From Liopterus haemorrhoidalis (lineage: Eukaryota > Arthropoda > Insecta > Coleoptera > Dytiscidae): DNA of 64,000 bases. The notes under the pieces are model-generated. The model did no database searches, had not been told where the DNA came from, and worked only from the letters and a program-made list of their open reading frames with translations. Of the stretch, positions 1-10,921 are shown in pieces; positions within the stretch are counted from its first letter, which is position 1, and the number at the start of each line of letters is the position of its first letter. A program made the translations under genes and the position numbers. Location of the stretch: the NCBI GenBank assembly GCA_963971575.1, contig OZ020620.1, positions 37,773,992 to 37,837,991 of the forward strand, written 5' to 3'.

Positions 1-59
1 TTGCTTTTAGCTTAGTTTCTTTCTATTCAGATATTTTTTAATTATTTTTCAGAAGCGAT

Positions 60-130
60 TACATTTCGTATTCCTTCCTTGCCACTATAACTATATCGTC
101 CGCGTAGGCCATCGTTGTGAATTTGAAATA
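60..130 (-). mobile_element. LINE reverse transcriptase fragment (YADD box)
   Basis: On the minus strand a short open stretch reads MAYADDIVIVARKE, the palm-domain YxDD box that binds catalytic metal in non-LTR reverse transcriptases. The frame closes within about 10 codons downstream and nothing else of the enzyme is visible. It is therefore a short relic or the edge of a copy that begins outside the window. The clade (RTE-, Jockey- or CR1-like) cannot be decided from so little. Confidence 0.55.
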
Positions 131-891
131 TAAACTGATATATTTTGGACAGATTAGCCTGCAAAAAAAAAATACTATCTATATCCGACGAAGCAAAGAA
201 ATGGATAACAAACTAATCATCGAATTAGTCAAGTCAAGTGACTAGACATGTCGCCATCAGAGAATTAATTTTTGTACATACCGTAATAAGAACTAATCAT
301 CAGATTTGCTAAGATTAAGTACTTGTCTTTGTTGAACTACAGACATTTTTCAAAACAATAATAAATAGTATTATATTGATCAATATAAACAAGGTTTTAC
401 GATAAGATAAAGGTTTTTTGATGTTATTATTCTGATGAAACAGGCGTGTTTGGCCTTACGGAAATTACAAACCACGTATTGTGGTTTTTGTTTTCTTGGT
501 TAGGTTTATTTTCTGAGAAATGTAAACTATATAATATTTATGACGTAATATTTTTACGTATCCTAAAATACCAAAATTGGTGTGTATGAAAATATATACC
601 TCTACAAAAGGAGAAAAAATTATGATTCATAGTAACCTTGGAAATATTACCAATTAGAGAATAATTTTAGAATAACATTTTTTTCAAAATAAATCGTTTA
701 AATATTCAAGAATAGCAGGATTTTTGTGAAATATTGTTTACGGATATACAAGGCTGCCTAACAAATTCCCGGCCTTAGTGAAAGATTTGATTTTTCCAGT
801 GTAAAATAATGGCCAACTACGAATATATTCAAAGATTAATGCACTGATTTCTCATCACTGGACAATTTTTATTGTAAAGTTATTATCCATC
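131..891. other. AT-rich stretch, nothing recognised
   Basis: I see no open frame of note, no terminal repeats and no RNA-gene signature here. The composition is like the surrounding degraded repeats. Confidence 0.5.
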
Positions 892-899
892 GTGTAGAG

Positions 900-1438
900 T
901 AGGGGTTCTTAAACTTATGTAGTCCGAGGACCCTCTTGAACAACTTTTTTTTTGCGGACCCCATCCCAACCCTAGGCATTTTACGTCGTTCTTGAGACTT
1001 AATTTCTGGCTCAATAATCTGAGCACTACGTTATAATAAATATTGGTAAAATGTATTGCTGGTTATTTTAATAAATGGTCTTGCGCATTTATAGAGATGA
1101 ACATTTTTATTAGCATATAGAATAAAAAACATAAAATGAATAAAAATAGTAGTAAAAAGAATTAAAAAAGTTACAAATTATAATACGTTAAACTCTTACA
1201 AACATTTCTTGGTCAAATAGATCTTATTATAATATGTTTTCTGTAAATAATTTGCAGTTGAATAAAAATAATTACATTTTTACTAATTATATTATTATTT
1301 AGTTATGTCAACAAAAATACAAAAAGTTTTGACCATGTAGGATTTTTATTAAATGAGTTATTTGAATAAAAGCGAAAAGTTGGGGGATGTAAAGTTAATG
1401 TCAAAATTGATTCGCGGACCCCAGTTTAAGAACCGCTG
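900..1438. mobile_element. Non-autonomous hAT-type element (539 bp)
   Basis: The ends are imperfect inverted repeats: TAGGGGTTCTTAAAC on the left and GTTTAAGAACCGCTG on the right. They are flanked by an 8-bp duplication, gtgtagag at 892-899 and gtgtagaa at 1439-1446, with one mismatch. An 8-bp target duplication and termini of the C/TAG...CTG/A kind are typical of hAT transposons. There is no coding capacity, so it must have been mobilised in trans. Confidence 0.8.
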
Positions 1439-1862
1439 GTGTAGAAAATTTCGTAAAACAAGACCCCCTGTAACGAGAACTGTAAAAATGAAAGTTTTAC
1501 AATAAACTGAAAAAGATAGTTTTAAATCCATTTTTGATGAAAATAAAACATTAAAAAGTTGATTTCACAAAATATTCATTATCAATTTAGAAATAGTTAT
1601 AAATAAATTAGCAAAGTTGCAAAAGATTTATTTTCGTGATAATTTTTGTCAGTGTCTGCTTATTTTATGTGCAAAAATACTTTTGTATCGCGCATTGGAC
1701 TCTGTTGCCATGAGAAGCACATTCAAGAACACTATAGCCTTGGAAAATATACAGATAAACTATAAGAGATACAAGGCCGGTTAAATTAGAAAAAAATTAC
1801 CATTTTAAGTTGACGGTTTAATAGTGTGGATATATCTTTTGAGTATTCCATAGCTTGGTATA

Positions 1863-2083
1863 TACCATCTGTTCAAAAAGAAATTACATAAGGGTTGGCT
1901 GTGGAAAAATAAAATAATGTGTACTGCAAGCTTTACCTGTCAATTAATTAACTGTCATCACTGTTGTTGTCATAAGTTTCTATTGAAAATTAGTTAGTCA
2001 ATTGTTATATAAAGCTTGCAATAGACATTATTTTATTTTTCCACAGCCAACCCTTATGTAATTTCTTTTTGAACTCATGGTAC
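1863..2083. mobile_element. MITE with long perfect terminal inverted repeats
   Basis: Positions 1871-1920 and 2025-2074 are perfect 50-bp reverse complements. The pairing extends inward with a few mismatches to about 65 bp and outward through a taccat/atggta pair. Nothing is encoded. TA dinucleotides lie at both outer edges, suggesting a Tc1/mariner-type TA duplication, but the exact ends are uncertain. The perfect arms indicate a young or recently converted copy. Confidence 0.8.
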
Positions 2084-2303
2084 TAATAAGACGTTTTGGT
2101 CTGATATTTTTAAACATGAATGAACTTTTAAATGAAAAATATTTCAAATAAAATTTATATAAATATTTTTGACGTGACTAATTAGCAGTGACTAGTGCAG
2201 AACCGACCGTCACCATAGAGTACTTAAACAAAATACTTTCTAACAGAAGTTATTGTTGAAAATGGTAATATCAATAATAATTGTATTGTATTGTATATTT
2301 TTA

Positions 2304-2336
2304 GACCCCCCCCCATTTTTTAGACCCCCCCCCCCG
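2304..2336. repeat. Paired poly-C tracts
   Basis: Two tracts of 9 and 13 C residues, each preceded by taga, are separated by a short T-rich spacer. They look like a slipped duplication and are likely to be error-prone in sequencing. Confidence 0.7.
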
Positions 2337-2555
2337 TAACTCACCAATTATTCATCTAAATGAAAAAATGCATAGAAATAAAAGATTTGTATCCTTATTA
2401 TAATCTATTTTTGTCATACATGATTTTGCTATTAGGTCAATTCTGCTATTAGGTTGTCCTCCGTAATTCCCCAAATATTCATCTAATTGAAAAAATATAT
2501 AACAAAAAAGTTTGATTTCTTATTATAAACAAGTTTTGTTACATATATTTTTCTT

Positions 2556-2854
2556 TATAGTTGAAGGTAATGGGATTCGGACCAGTCAGAAAATAAAACA
2601 AATTTATTAACTTCGCTTACGTTTCGATTTAATTTAAATCTTCAACAGAGCTTAGTTAATAGTCACGATATAAAATAACAAATTAAAAATTAATAAAAAA
2701 CACATCATATTGTCCGGTCATTGAACTCAGAGATAAGCAAAAAATGACTATTAACTAAGCTCTGATGAAGATTTAAATTAAATCGAAACGTAAGCGAAGT
2801 TATTAAATTTGTTTTATTTTCTGACTGGTCCGAATCCAATTACCTTCAACTATA
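2556..2854. mobile_element. Foldback MITE, 110-bp arms
   Basis: Arms 2556-2665 and 2745-2854 are near-perfect reverse complements around a 79-bp unpaired centre, and each arm starts with TATAG/CTATA. It encodes nothing. A diverged half copy of one arm is present at 39147-39243, which shows it is a dispersed family and not a local inversion. Confidence 0.85.
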
Positions 2855-3225
2855 ATTACTAACTTACGGATGTTACTTATCTAATCAATATATTTTTCTG
2901 TTAAGTCAATAATAAGGGAGATATTTTAAGTTTTTCAATAAAGTGTTTTGACCCATTAAGGACTGAATTTTTTGTTTTTCGAAATTTGGGCTTAAATTAT
3001 GTTTTTAAACTTAAATTAGCATTAAAAACATGGTTTAGGTAAATATTTGGTTGTTCACTTAGATAGTTTTAAGATTGAGGCCGTTCCATATATGGAACGC
3101 TAGTACTTAAAGGTCCGTAGAACTACAATTAAATAAAACAAAAGTAATGGATACAAATATTTATTTAGAAAGTTAAAATTATACAAACAAGTTTATTTTG
3201 TATGAAAATCAAAAAAACAACTAAT

Positions 3226-3378
3226 GCCGACCGGCGTAGCGTAGTGGTAACACATGTGCTCTGCGTTGCGAAGGTCTAGGGTTCGAATCCCGTTTAGGCA
3301 TGGAAATTTTCTCAAATAAAAATTGTCTTGGCTAATTGCCACAGAAGCAAAGGCCATTAAATTAAAAAAAAAAAAAAA
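3226..3378 (+). mobile_element. tRNA-derived SINE
   Basis: The 5' part resembles a tRNA, with an A-box-like GTAGCGTAGTGGTAAC and a B box GGGTTCGAATCCC at normal spacing. It is followed by a non-tRNA body and a 3' poly-A run (3364-3378). It sits inside the piggyBac relic and is therefore younger than it. The same family occurs on the minus strand at 34854-35006. The poly-A tail and body argue against a functional tRNA gene. Confidence 0.85.
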
Positions 3379-3565
3379 CAAATACTTTAGCCTACGCTGC
3401 CTTTGTGATTTTGTCCGGAGCATCGTCGGCATTTGTTATTAGTATGTATTCCACCAAATGATCTTTACCATCAAGGCGAATATCTGGAGATATCGTAGAA
3501 TCCCGGAGAATACCGTAGATAAATAACCGGGTGTACCAGAGGATTTTGGTAAATTTTGAATTTTT

Positions 3566-3892
3566 TTAAGATAATTTTGCAATTTTCCCTCTTAAATCCA
3601 ATTGTGTTGTTTCTGAATTATGTATTTTGTAAATAATGCATGAATTAGCTGTTAAGCGAATGGCAGCATCTAGTAGCCAGGTGAAAATGGGCCACCACCA
3701 TTGCTTACATGTTACATCAGTTCTATATGCATTGATGTTGGCATCCATTTGGTCTGTAGTAAAGTCTGTTTGTCCAAACCATTCAAAAATTTCATCCCTT
3801 TTGTTTATAAGTGACACAAGTGTCACATCATCTGGAATATCATCATTTTCAACTAATATATTAAAATTTCCAACTCGTCTGCCACTATCCAT
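3566..3892 (-). pseudogene. piggyBac transposase C-terminal fragment
   Basis: The frame carries CKQWWWPIFTWLLDAAI, which matches the conserved W-rich helix late in the DDE domain of piggyBac/PGBD transposases. Only about 100 residues are open. The catalytic aspartates and the C-terminal zinc-binding region are not visible, so it cannot be active. It is the internal relic of the element spanning 2952-4445. Confidence 0.65.
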
Positions 3893-4449
3893 TACTACTT
3901 CTGCATTTGCCTACAGTTGTTTTCCAGATATATCATTGACATCAAAATTCTCCCATAACCCTTCACTTTCAAACATATCAGCAATTTGCTGCACCGTTAA
4001 TCTAAGAAACAAAAATAAAAATACAGAGTTAAAAAATGTATGCTAAAGGCCTAGCGTTCCAAATATGGAACGCCAAAATAAAGTGTATAAATTAGGCAAA
4101 TAAATATATTATAATTTTATTAAGTACAGACATTATTAAGTCTATAAAAAGTTACTTAATCAAAATTTGGATCCAGTCTAAATGTTGTAAAAATTAATAA
4201 AATTAGTACTTATCCATTTCTACTCACCATACTTATATGTTCACAAGACAAGCAAAGAATCAAACTATCTCAGGGAGGCTGTTAGGCGATTACTCGACAA
4301 ACAAACAGCCCTTGCGCATCATTCGTATATTATACGACCTGAAAAGTTTGACTTATCGGGGAGTTTTAAATAGTAACGTCATTTAGTAAACATTTTACGA
4401 TGTCGTGTTTTGTGTTCCTTATATGGAACGCTAGTATCTAATAGGTTAA

Positions 4450-5000
4450 CCCCGAATACCTCTCTAGAATAAAAATTTCTAAACTAATTATCGAAATTTT
4501 ATTTGTCTAAATATAGTCTTACAAATCTTATTGTTATTATGAAATTTTAAACTAGGTCTAAAAGAAAACTGTTTTGAATATAGTATTGTATTTTTATTAG
4601 TACAATGGTGTCCTTTTACGCTGACCTGACTATATCGCTGTAGAACGCATGCAAAAGAAACCCACTATAATGACATAGTTTCTAGTCTGGTTTTGTTTTT
4701 TTTGCGTTTTATTTTACAAGGTGATTAGACGCTATCTTTGCAATGATATTGAAGAACGTTGTTGACAGTGTAGTACCAATGGATAAACAAGATAACTACA
4801 ACACAAAGTGCATGAACAATGTTCATAGACTTTTTTCAATGTAACAATGTGCAAATTTATTTGAATACATTAATGTTATTTTATTGTTAATAGCGTTTCC
4901 TTGTTCGTTGCAGTTTTTTAAAAATAATTTATGTGTTTTTAATAAAAACATTTTGTAATAACTACATAATTATCTAGTTAATAAATATTTTTACAATGAA
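4450..5000. other. No feature recognised
   Basis: AT-rich sequence with no significant frame, terminal repeat or RNA signature that I can see. Confidence 0.4.
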
Positions 5001-5820
5001 GTTATAGGGGAAAAAATTTAAGATCGTAGCGCCACGCGGATTTTTTTGAAACCATTCTAAATCAGATACCACTTGACATTTACTAGTAAATAATAGCAAA
5101 AAGTGTATCAAAAAACGACAAAAAATAAATAATTGTTTGGGATTTTCTGATTTTGTGAAGTGACTTGTAAACATCTAAAATACTACATTTTGTGATCTGG
5201 TTTTAAGTTATGGCGGTTTTCCATTGTCGATTATTTTAACTATATTGGGGAAAATAATAATTCCCGTGTTGTTTACCAAGGGGTAGAAATCTACAATGCT
5301 GGGCATATAATATTGTGTGGAGTCACTGAAAAAAACAGAGAGTTCATAAAGATTTATGCATTATGCCTACAAACTTGTGCATTACAAACCCACACACAAT
5401 AACAGGAATTTTCAAGATATGCGATAATAAATACAAAATTGAAAATATTTTTTGTATTCACTATCATTAAAATGTAATGAGCAAACTTTGATATAAGGGC
5501 TCACTTTTTTTCCAATTTTTAAATTGTTTATCCAAACCTCGCGTCGATTCCTAACCTCTTGCTTTCCCAATTTTGTTTCGAACCGTACGGTGTCTGATAT
5601 TGGTGGAAACAAATGAAACGATATTTCCGGGTTTCTTCTTTTCAATGAATTGCACATAGGCACGCAACAATATGTATTATACATTTTTCAATGATTATAA
5701 TAAAACTTTAAATACAAACTTCATACAAAACCAATACACAAAACGAAATGTTATCTGATGTAAACAAGTTCATGAAACGCTCACCAGATGGTAGGGTGCT
5801 TAGCTGCAAATCCCTATAAC
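5001..5820 (-). mobile_element. THAP-bearing DNA transposon relic
   Basis: The block begins GTTATAGGGGAAAAAATTTA and ends with the inverted TCCCTATAAC, giving short terminal inverted repeats. It contains a minus-strand THAP-domain frame. The subterminal sequence gatcgtagcgccac recurs as gatcgcagcgccat in the element at 18615-19519, so the two share an origin. THAP domains occur in P-element-like and some other DNA transposases. The superfamily is inferred, because the catalytic domain is missing. Confidence 0.55.
5412..5684 (-). pseudogene. THAP-type zinc finger fragment (90 aa)
   Basis: The frame shows the THAP pattern of C2CH zinc coordination: CCVPMCNS near the N-terminus, then SFHLFP, a central W in REVWINNL, and VCSLHF supplying the final Cys and His. 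These zinc-dependent DNA-binding modules sit at the N-terminus of P-type transposases and of host THAP proteins. The frame ends shortly after the CxxH motif, with no downstream AVPTF box or catalytic domain. With flanking inverted repeats it is best read as a truncated transposase start. Confidence 0.7.
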
Positions 5821-6175
5821 AGAGCTCCGATAATAAAAATTATATCATTGTTCTCTAAAGTGGGTTCCGCGCAAAATTTCAGGAGATTAGAGTTGGGCAT
5901 AACTCGGGCTAAAACACTTGCAGGGCTATTCAGAAACAAATAAACAGCGTTTAAATTAAACACTGTCTAAATTCAGTGTTTATTTATTTTTTCTCATTCA
6001 AAGACATTTTTTAAACACTGTTTTTCTTAATTACAGTGGTTAATTTTGTCTATTCAGAGACAACATTTCATTCTAGTTATCATAGTTAAGTTACAATTTA
6101 AATAACATTTTTTAAACAACGTATTTGGGTAGTAATATTTGTGTATTAAGATTATTATCTACGTGAGATTTCTAA

Positions 6176-6852
6176 ATGAGTGATTCAGTGAAAGAATATT
6201 TAGAAGATATTGAAGATATGAAGGATATAAATGAGTTTGTGTGTCCAAATTTTGTCAGAATTGAAATGGACAGGGAAAATCCCTATGATAATTATAGTGA
6301 TAACATTTTTCGTAAAAAATATCGTTTTTCTAAACAGGGAGTTACTTTATGCACCACCTTGTTGGAAATTAAATTAATCATGTGACATATTGAGAATAAA
6401 CATTACCTATAGAGGCGCTGTTGTAGCTTACGACATGGCGATTGGAATAGGATATTGACATTTGCCATTTGATACACAACAATTCACATTGCAGTTAATT
6501 TTCTGTTGCGATTTTAAAGACATTTTATTAAAGTTTTCGTCACTTTAACACATACAAACAATGCAATTAAATAAGCCACATCCAACAAAATCCTATTCCG
6601 TTAAGTCCCAAAATATTCCGTTAGGCGTCACTTCAGTTATTGTCAGTTCTCAATAAAGGACGGCATATAGATTCAAAATTACAATTATTCGAATTAAGAT
6701 ACTTAGGGGACATTCAGGACGTTTCAGTTGCGTTGGCTCTAAAAAAAGATGCTTTTATAAAATTGCATCAAGAAAAAGAAATGAGAAATTTTTATAAAAT
6801 GTCAGGGTGTCCATCTATTGGAGCAATAAATGGCATCCATAAAAGGCGCTGA
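6176..6852 (+). pseudogene. PIF/Harbinger transposase relic, two pieces
   Basis: The first open piece (6176-6385) contains ENPYDNYSDNIFRKKYRF, matching the N-terminal helical region of HARBI1-like nucleases. The second (6640-6852) contains FYKMSGCPSIGAINGIHKRR, matching the block around the first catalytic aspartate, normally GAIDGTH. That aspartate is Asn here. The middle is deleted and the two pieces are in different frames. It is clearly inactive and is one of few transposon relics on the plus strand. Confidence 0.65.
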
Positions 6853-7110
6853 AAATTAAGTTCTTCATTGCTGTCAAAAATATTTGTTGAGCAAAAAATA
6901 AGTCTTCAACCAAAATTTTCAGCACTCCTTGCATCTGGCGCCCGAGGCAACTGACTCTCTTGACACCCCCTTAATCCGACCCTGTGTCTTTTTAGTTATT
7001 TTTGTAATATCCTCCTTTTGTAATTTGTTAGAATTTTATTTTATTTACTTGCAATATGTTTTTGTATTTTCATTTTTATGTTCCTAAATTATATTTTGTT
7101 TTCGTTTTTA

Positions 7111-8046
7111 GGGTTTTGTAGGTATGACCAAAAAAACCCTTATACCGTCATTTTGTCGTCTATCTGTCTGTTCGGTAAAAATTGTAGCCAAACGGCTAAA
7201 CCCAGAGAATTGAAATTTGACATGCTTATACAACTCTTGGACCCGCACATAGGAAAAATACTAAAACACGTCCCCCTAAAATTATAACCAAATACATATT
7301 CATCGAAAAAAAAAAAATTTTTTTTACAATTCTGTGTAGGGTATCAAAGGAAAGCCCTTGGTACGTGGATTAACGATCAAAATTTTATTTTTGCAAAATA
7401 AATTATATTGAGGCGATTTTTGCCAAAATTGTGCAAACAAATTTTTATCCCACACCCTGTAGCCCAAATGGTTTAAACTAAAAATCTGAAAAAATTCTAA
7501 GTAATGTACATTGGTGTGAACCAGAACAGTACAACAGGAATTTTTGATCAGATTATTGTTTCGGAAAATAAAGCATTTTTTGTGTTTTTTGGTGGACGAT
7601 TATGTAACACACTATATTGGAAGGCGTATCCTGGTCTAATGGTGAGCTTTCTCGCTTGCTACGCAGCAAACAAGGGTTCGCTCCCGGGCAGAGGAGACAA
7701 TTTTATTTTTTGTTTTTTTTTCCATTTTTATTTTGTTTAAATTATTTTGTCAAAATTCTAGTTATATTTTGGCAAATGTTGCATTTAATTTTTAAGAGCG
7801 TAAATTTAATAACCAGTTGGAATTGTTGGAATTATATTATCATTCTGTGTGTCATGTATACAAAACCAGAGAGGCAGAGCATATTACTTAAAACAACCAA
7901 TGGAAGCCATAGGCGCAATTTTCAAAATCTTAATGAACCTTGCTATGTATAAAAAAAAAATACTGCACATATTTAGAAACCTAAATAATGGTATTAGGTA
8001 TTCGAATTAAAATTAACAAAAAAATATTTTAACATAAAATTTGTTG
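7111..8046 (+). repeat. R1 dispersed repeat, unit 1
   Basis: It starts at GGGTTTTGTAGGTATGACC and contains a CTGTCTGT-type stretch, then ACACCCTGTAGCCC, AATCTGAAAAAATTC and AATGTACATTGGTGTGAA. These blocks recur in the same order at 61420-62505 (-). Parts recur at 8047-8650, 57530-58130, 29640-29830 and possibly 63030-63140. There is no open frame and no clear terminal repeat. A tRNA-like module is embedded at 7622-7692. The unit ends abruptly where the second unit starts. Confidence 0.75.
7622..7692 (+). other. tRNA-like module inside R1
   Basis: An A-box-like TGGTCTAATGGTGAG and a B-box GGTTCGCTCCC lie at internal-promoter spacing for RNA polymerase III. No good acceptor stem can be formed, so it is not a functional tRNA gene but a tRNA-derived segment carried by the repeat. 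A different version occupies the same slot in the next unit. Confidence 0.6.
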
Positions 8047-8650
8047 TCCCACACCCTGTAGCCCTGTAGGTGGTTTAAACTAAAAATCTGAAAAATTCTA
8101 AGTAATGTACATTGGTGTGAACCGGAATAGTACAACAGGAATTTTTGATCAGATTATGTTTTCGGAAAATAACGCATTTTTTGTTTTTAACTAAAATATG
8201 TAAAATATTTAATCCGCTATTTAACACAGTAAACGATTGAACGTCCGTAGTCCAGTGGTAACGTTCTCGCTTCGTAAGTTGCAAACTACGGTTCGATTCC
8301 AGTTATATTTTGGCAAATGCTGCAATTTATTTTTAAAAGCGTAAATTTAATAACCAGTGGGAAGTGTTGAAATTATAATTTAATTCTATGTTTGAATGTA
8401 TACGAAATCAGAGGGCCGGAGTTTATGACTTAACAACCAATGGAAGCCGTAGGCGCAATTTTCAAAATATTAATGAACCTTGCTATATAAAAAAAAATAC
8501 TGCAAATGTTTAGAAACCCAAATAATGGTATTAGGCATCCGAATTCAAATTAATAAAAAAATATTTTAACATAAAATTTGTTTTGGCATCCTACATAATC
8601 ATCATTCACTTACTAAATACCTTCGAAACCCTGAAATGTGTGAATATTCA
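8047..8650 (+). repeat. R1 dispersed repeat, unit 2 (5' truncated)
   Basis: This unit starts inside the family at TCCCACACCCTGTAGCCC, repeats the order seen in unit 1, and runs to the family's 3' part (GAAATGTGTGAATATTCACA, also seen at 61440). The two units are a head-to-tail pair. The shared flanks are close, but the tRNA-like segments differ. Confidence 0.75.
8243..8302 (+). other. tRNA-like module inside R1, second version
   Basis: An A-box-like TAGTCCAGTGGTAACG and a B box GGTTCGATTCC are spaced as in a tRNA. The segment aligns in position but only partly in sequence with the module at 7622-7692. Confidence 0.6.
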
Positions 8651-8769
8651 CACTTCACATAATTTTTGATAATAAAATAATAATTTTTTTATTAACTTCC
8701 ATTTCTTTTGTTTTTTTCAATTTTATAATTGAAAAAGAAGAAAAATAAGAAGGGAATTTGGTAAATAAA

Positions 8770-8935
8770 GTTAAACCAAAATTTATACCGGTTGGCATTT
8801 GCTAATAGACTCGATTTTAACTTTTTATTTGAACCGGAACCAAACCGGAACTGAACCCGAATTTTTAGTTGAACCAAAACTGGAACGAAAAACATTTACT
8901 TAGTACGTTACCGTAAACCGAAACGAAATAAATTT
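8770..8935. repeat. Degenerate ACCGGAAC-motif cluster
   Basis: Repeated short motifs of the form gaaccggaacc / accaaaactggaac fill this stretch. The same kind of cluster occurs at 25680-26058 next to a recognisable transposon end. It is probably a subterminal region of that family. No ends are seen here. Confidence 0.45.
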
Positions 8936-9410
8936 GGGTTTGACTGGTTATAATAAGTGCAGTTAGTTTTTATGCTGTGAAATTGTATATACATATTAAG
9001 TTAAAAGTTGTTATCTCATTTTGATAAAAGTCGCTAAATATGTGCAAAAATTACTCATTTTAACATGTTGTTTTCATGCCCTTTTGACTTACGGATTGTG
9101 AAACATGGTACGAGTCATTTTTATAATGATTTCAACTTTATGCGTAATGTTGTATTATTCATTTTGAGTATATATTTGAAATGATTAAGAGATTACTATT
9201 ATTTACCTGGAAATGCAGAAAAAGATGCAAAAAAATCTGACGGTAAAAAAAAAAAACTTGAAATATTTCCCGTGGTATTGACTTAACAGCAAAAACGTAT
9301 TTGACAAATATTGTAATATTTCACTTATAGTATGTACCGTAAATATGATAGAGTAACCAAATATTTGGTTGTAATTAGTAATAATTTCATCGGTAGTTGA
9401 TTATTTGAGG

Positions 9411-9435
9411 CAGTGGTTTTCAAACTTATTTTACT
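9411..9435 (+). mobile_element. Orphan hAT-type left end
   Basis: CAGTGGTTTTCAAACTTATT has the form of a hAT terminus, but I find no inverted partner before the next element. It is probably a truncated copy. Confidence 0.35.
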
Positions 9436-9617
9436 GCGGCACTCTAACGAAAAATAATCAACTTTGTGACACTCATTAACAAAAATGGCTGTGGTAAAAA
9501 AACATTTTTTGTTTAAAATATTTAAATATAGAGAAGAAAGTCCTAATATGGACATGCCTTTTGTTTTTTCTCGAAGTTTTTGATCTTAGAATTGGCATAC
9601 ATCTAGCCCAAAGACTA

Positions 9618-10551
9618 AAGTTCGTTCTACATTATACTTTTTTGCGTAGCACTACAGATTTTTTGCGTAGTACTGACGTAAAAAGTATAATGTGAAACAC
9701 AATACTTTCTTCCAACTTTCGATGCTACACTACAAACTACACTATTTTCAAAACTACCTCCGGTCAAATTTTTGGATGACAGTTGTATTCTTCTCAGTCG
9801 TACCAACTACCAACTTTTTAGTTTTTACTTACAATTTAACTTTTAGAAGTTTATTAAGTTGATAAGAAGTTTATTTAGAACATATAATTAAATATAAACT
9901 TAGCACAATTAATCAATATTTATAAATTGGTTACTAGAATTGGTTCTACAGTCTGTTCCAAACGGTTAGGCGGAACTAGATTTTGCAATCTAGTTACTTT
10001 CATCGTTTAAATCGTGCTTTTCGACCGTTTTGTTTAAGCTTTGTAAATCATACTTACAATACACATTTTTTGGTTAAGGTTAATATCATTTTAAATTGTC
10101 AATTTCTTTATATTTTGATTTTTTGTGTCATTCTTAATACAAATTTCCCATTTATTATTTTTTTTTGTCATTAAAATGTATAAAAAATAATAATTTAATT
10201 TTGACATATGTCATTCGTTTCCATGGTTTCATTGTTGGAATTTTAAATTGTGACATTCCAACGTGAAAAATGAAATAACCCAAGCAAGATCCCTTCTCGT
10301 GACAACCTAAAAGAACGAAATTCCCATTTAGTTCCGCCTAACCGTTTGGAACAGACTGTATAACCAAACTGTTGTCTGTCACCTGAACCTAACATTTTTT
10401 AAGTTGGCAGTGAAGAGTATCACAAAGTAATAAAAGATGGAAGGTATCGCTGTCTCTTATTTCCCCCCCCCCCCCCACTATAGTAGTATAAGAAGTTGAA
10501 ATGACGTCAGAGTTGGATAGTATTGAAAGAAGTATAATGTAGAACGGACTT
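9618..10551. mobile_element. TIR element interrupted by a MITE
   Basis: The ends AAGTTCGTTCTACATTATAC (9618) and the inverted GTATAATGTAGAACGGACTT (ending 10551) match with one substitution and are flanked by TA on both sides. A second, independent MITE (9949-10358) lies inside. Without that insertion the element would be about 520 bp. No coding capacity. Confidence 0.75.
9949..10358 (+). mobile_element. TA-flanked MITE, family M1 (410 bp)
   Basis: It begins CAGTCTGTTCCAAACGGTTA and ends with the inverted TAACCGTTTGGAACAGACTG, flanked by TA at 9947-9948 and 10359-10360, as for Tc1/mariner-type insertions. Other copies: 30135-30540 (inverted), 30543-30949, 31904-33258 (split by a hAT), and a diverged one at 12755-13215. 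Nothing is encoded. It lies inside another TIR element and so is younger than it. Confidence 0.9.
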
Positions 10552-10726
10552 TATATACAATATTCAAAATTGCATTGTTTCGAAAAATAGGAAAATAATG
10601 TGATTCAAAGCCAACTATGAAAGTTTGTAAAATATTCGAATCAGGATTGAGTGTATGAAAAATTGGGTAGTTCAAAATTAATTTTATTTTTGTTTAAGAT
10701 TCAAATTCAAAGTAACAGTTTAACAA

Positions 10727-10921
10727 TTACTGACAAAAATCACATTCATATAAATCTTTTTCTGTTCCGAAGCATTCATTGTTCATTTGCAATAGCGCAT
10801 TAGGCACCGAACTCAAAGCTTTGCCTCTTTGATCCTGTAAAAAACAACCGTCACATAACATGCAAGCAGCATCTTCATTATCCGGACTTTGAAGTTTTTT
10901 ATAATTAAATTCTCTACACAA
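10727..10921 (-). pseudogene. Possible transposase zinc-ribbon tail fragment
   Basis: The 64-residue frame has CMLCDGCFLQDQRG and ends YECDFC, a spaced pair of CxxC motifs like the PHD-like tail found at the C-terminus of some pogo/Tigger-type transposases. The middle residues expected for a full PHD-like finger are lost. There are no neighbouring conserved blocks, so the assignment is tentative. Confidence 0.4.

Larger units (their letters stand above)
2952..4445 (-). mobile_element. Degenerate piggyBac-like element
   Basis: The element is bounded by TTGA (2948-2951) and TTAA (4446-4449), fitting the TTAA target of piggyBac transposases with one mutated copy. Its ends share the pattern CCYATTARRKACT in inverted orientation. 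Inside are three copies of a 16-bp palindrome, GTTCCNNATATGGAAC, at 3083, 4056 and 4414, near the termini, plus a minus-strand transposase relic. A SINE is inserted at 3226-3378. The length (about 1.5 kb including the SINE) is well short of a complete piggyBac, so most of the transposase is deleted. Confidence 0.65.

Noticed and set aside
3226..3378. Functional tRNA gene
   Set aside because: Box A and box B are present, but a non-tRNA body and a poly-A tail follow, and a second copy has a retrotransposition-type target duplication. It is a SINE.
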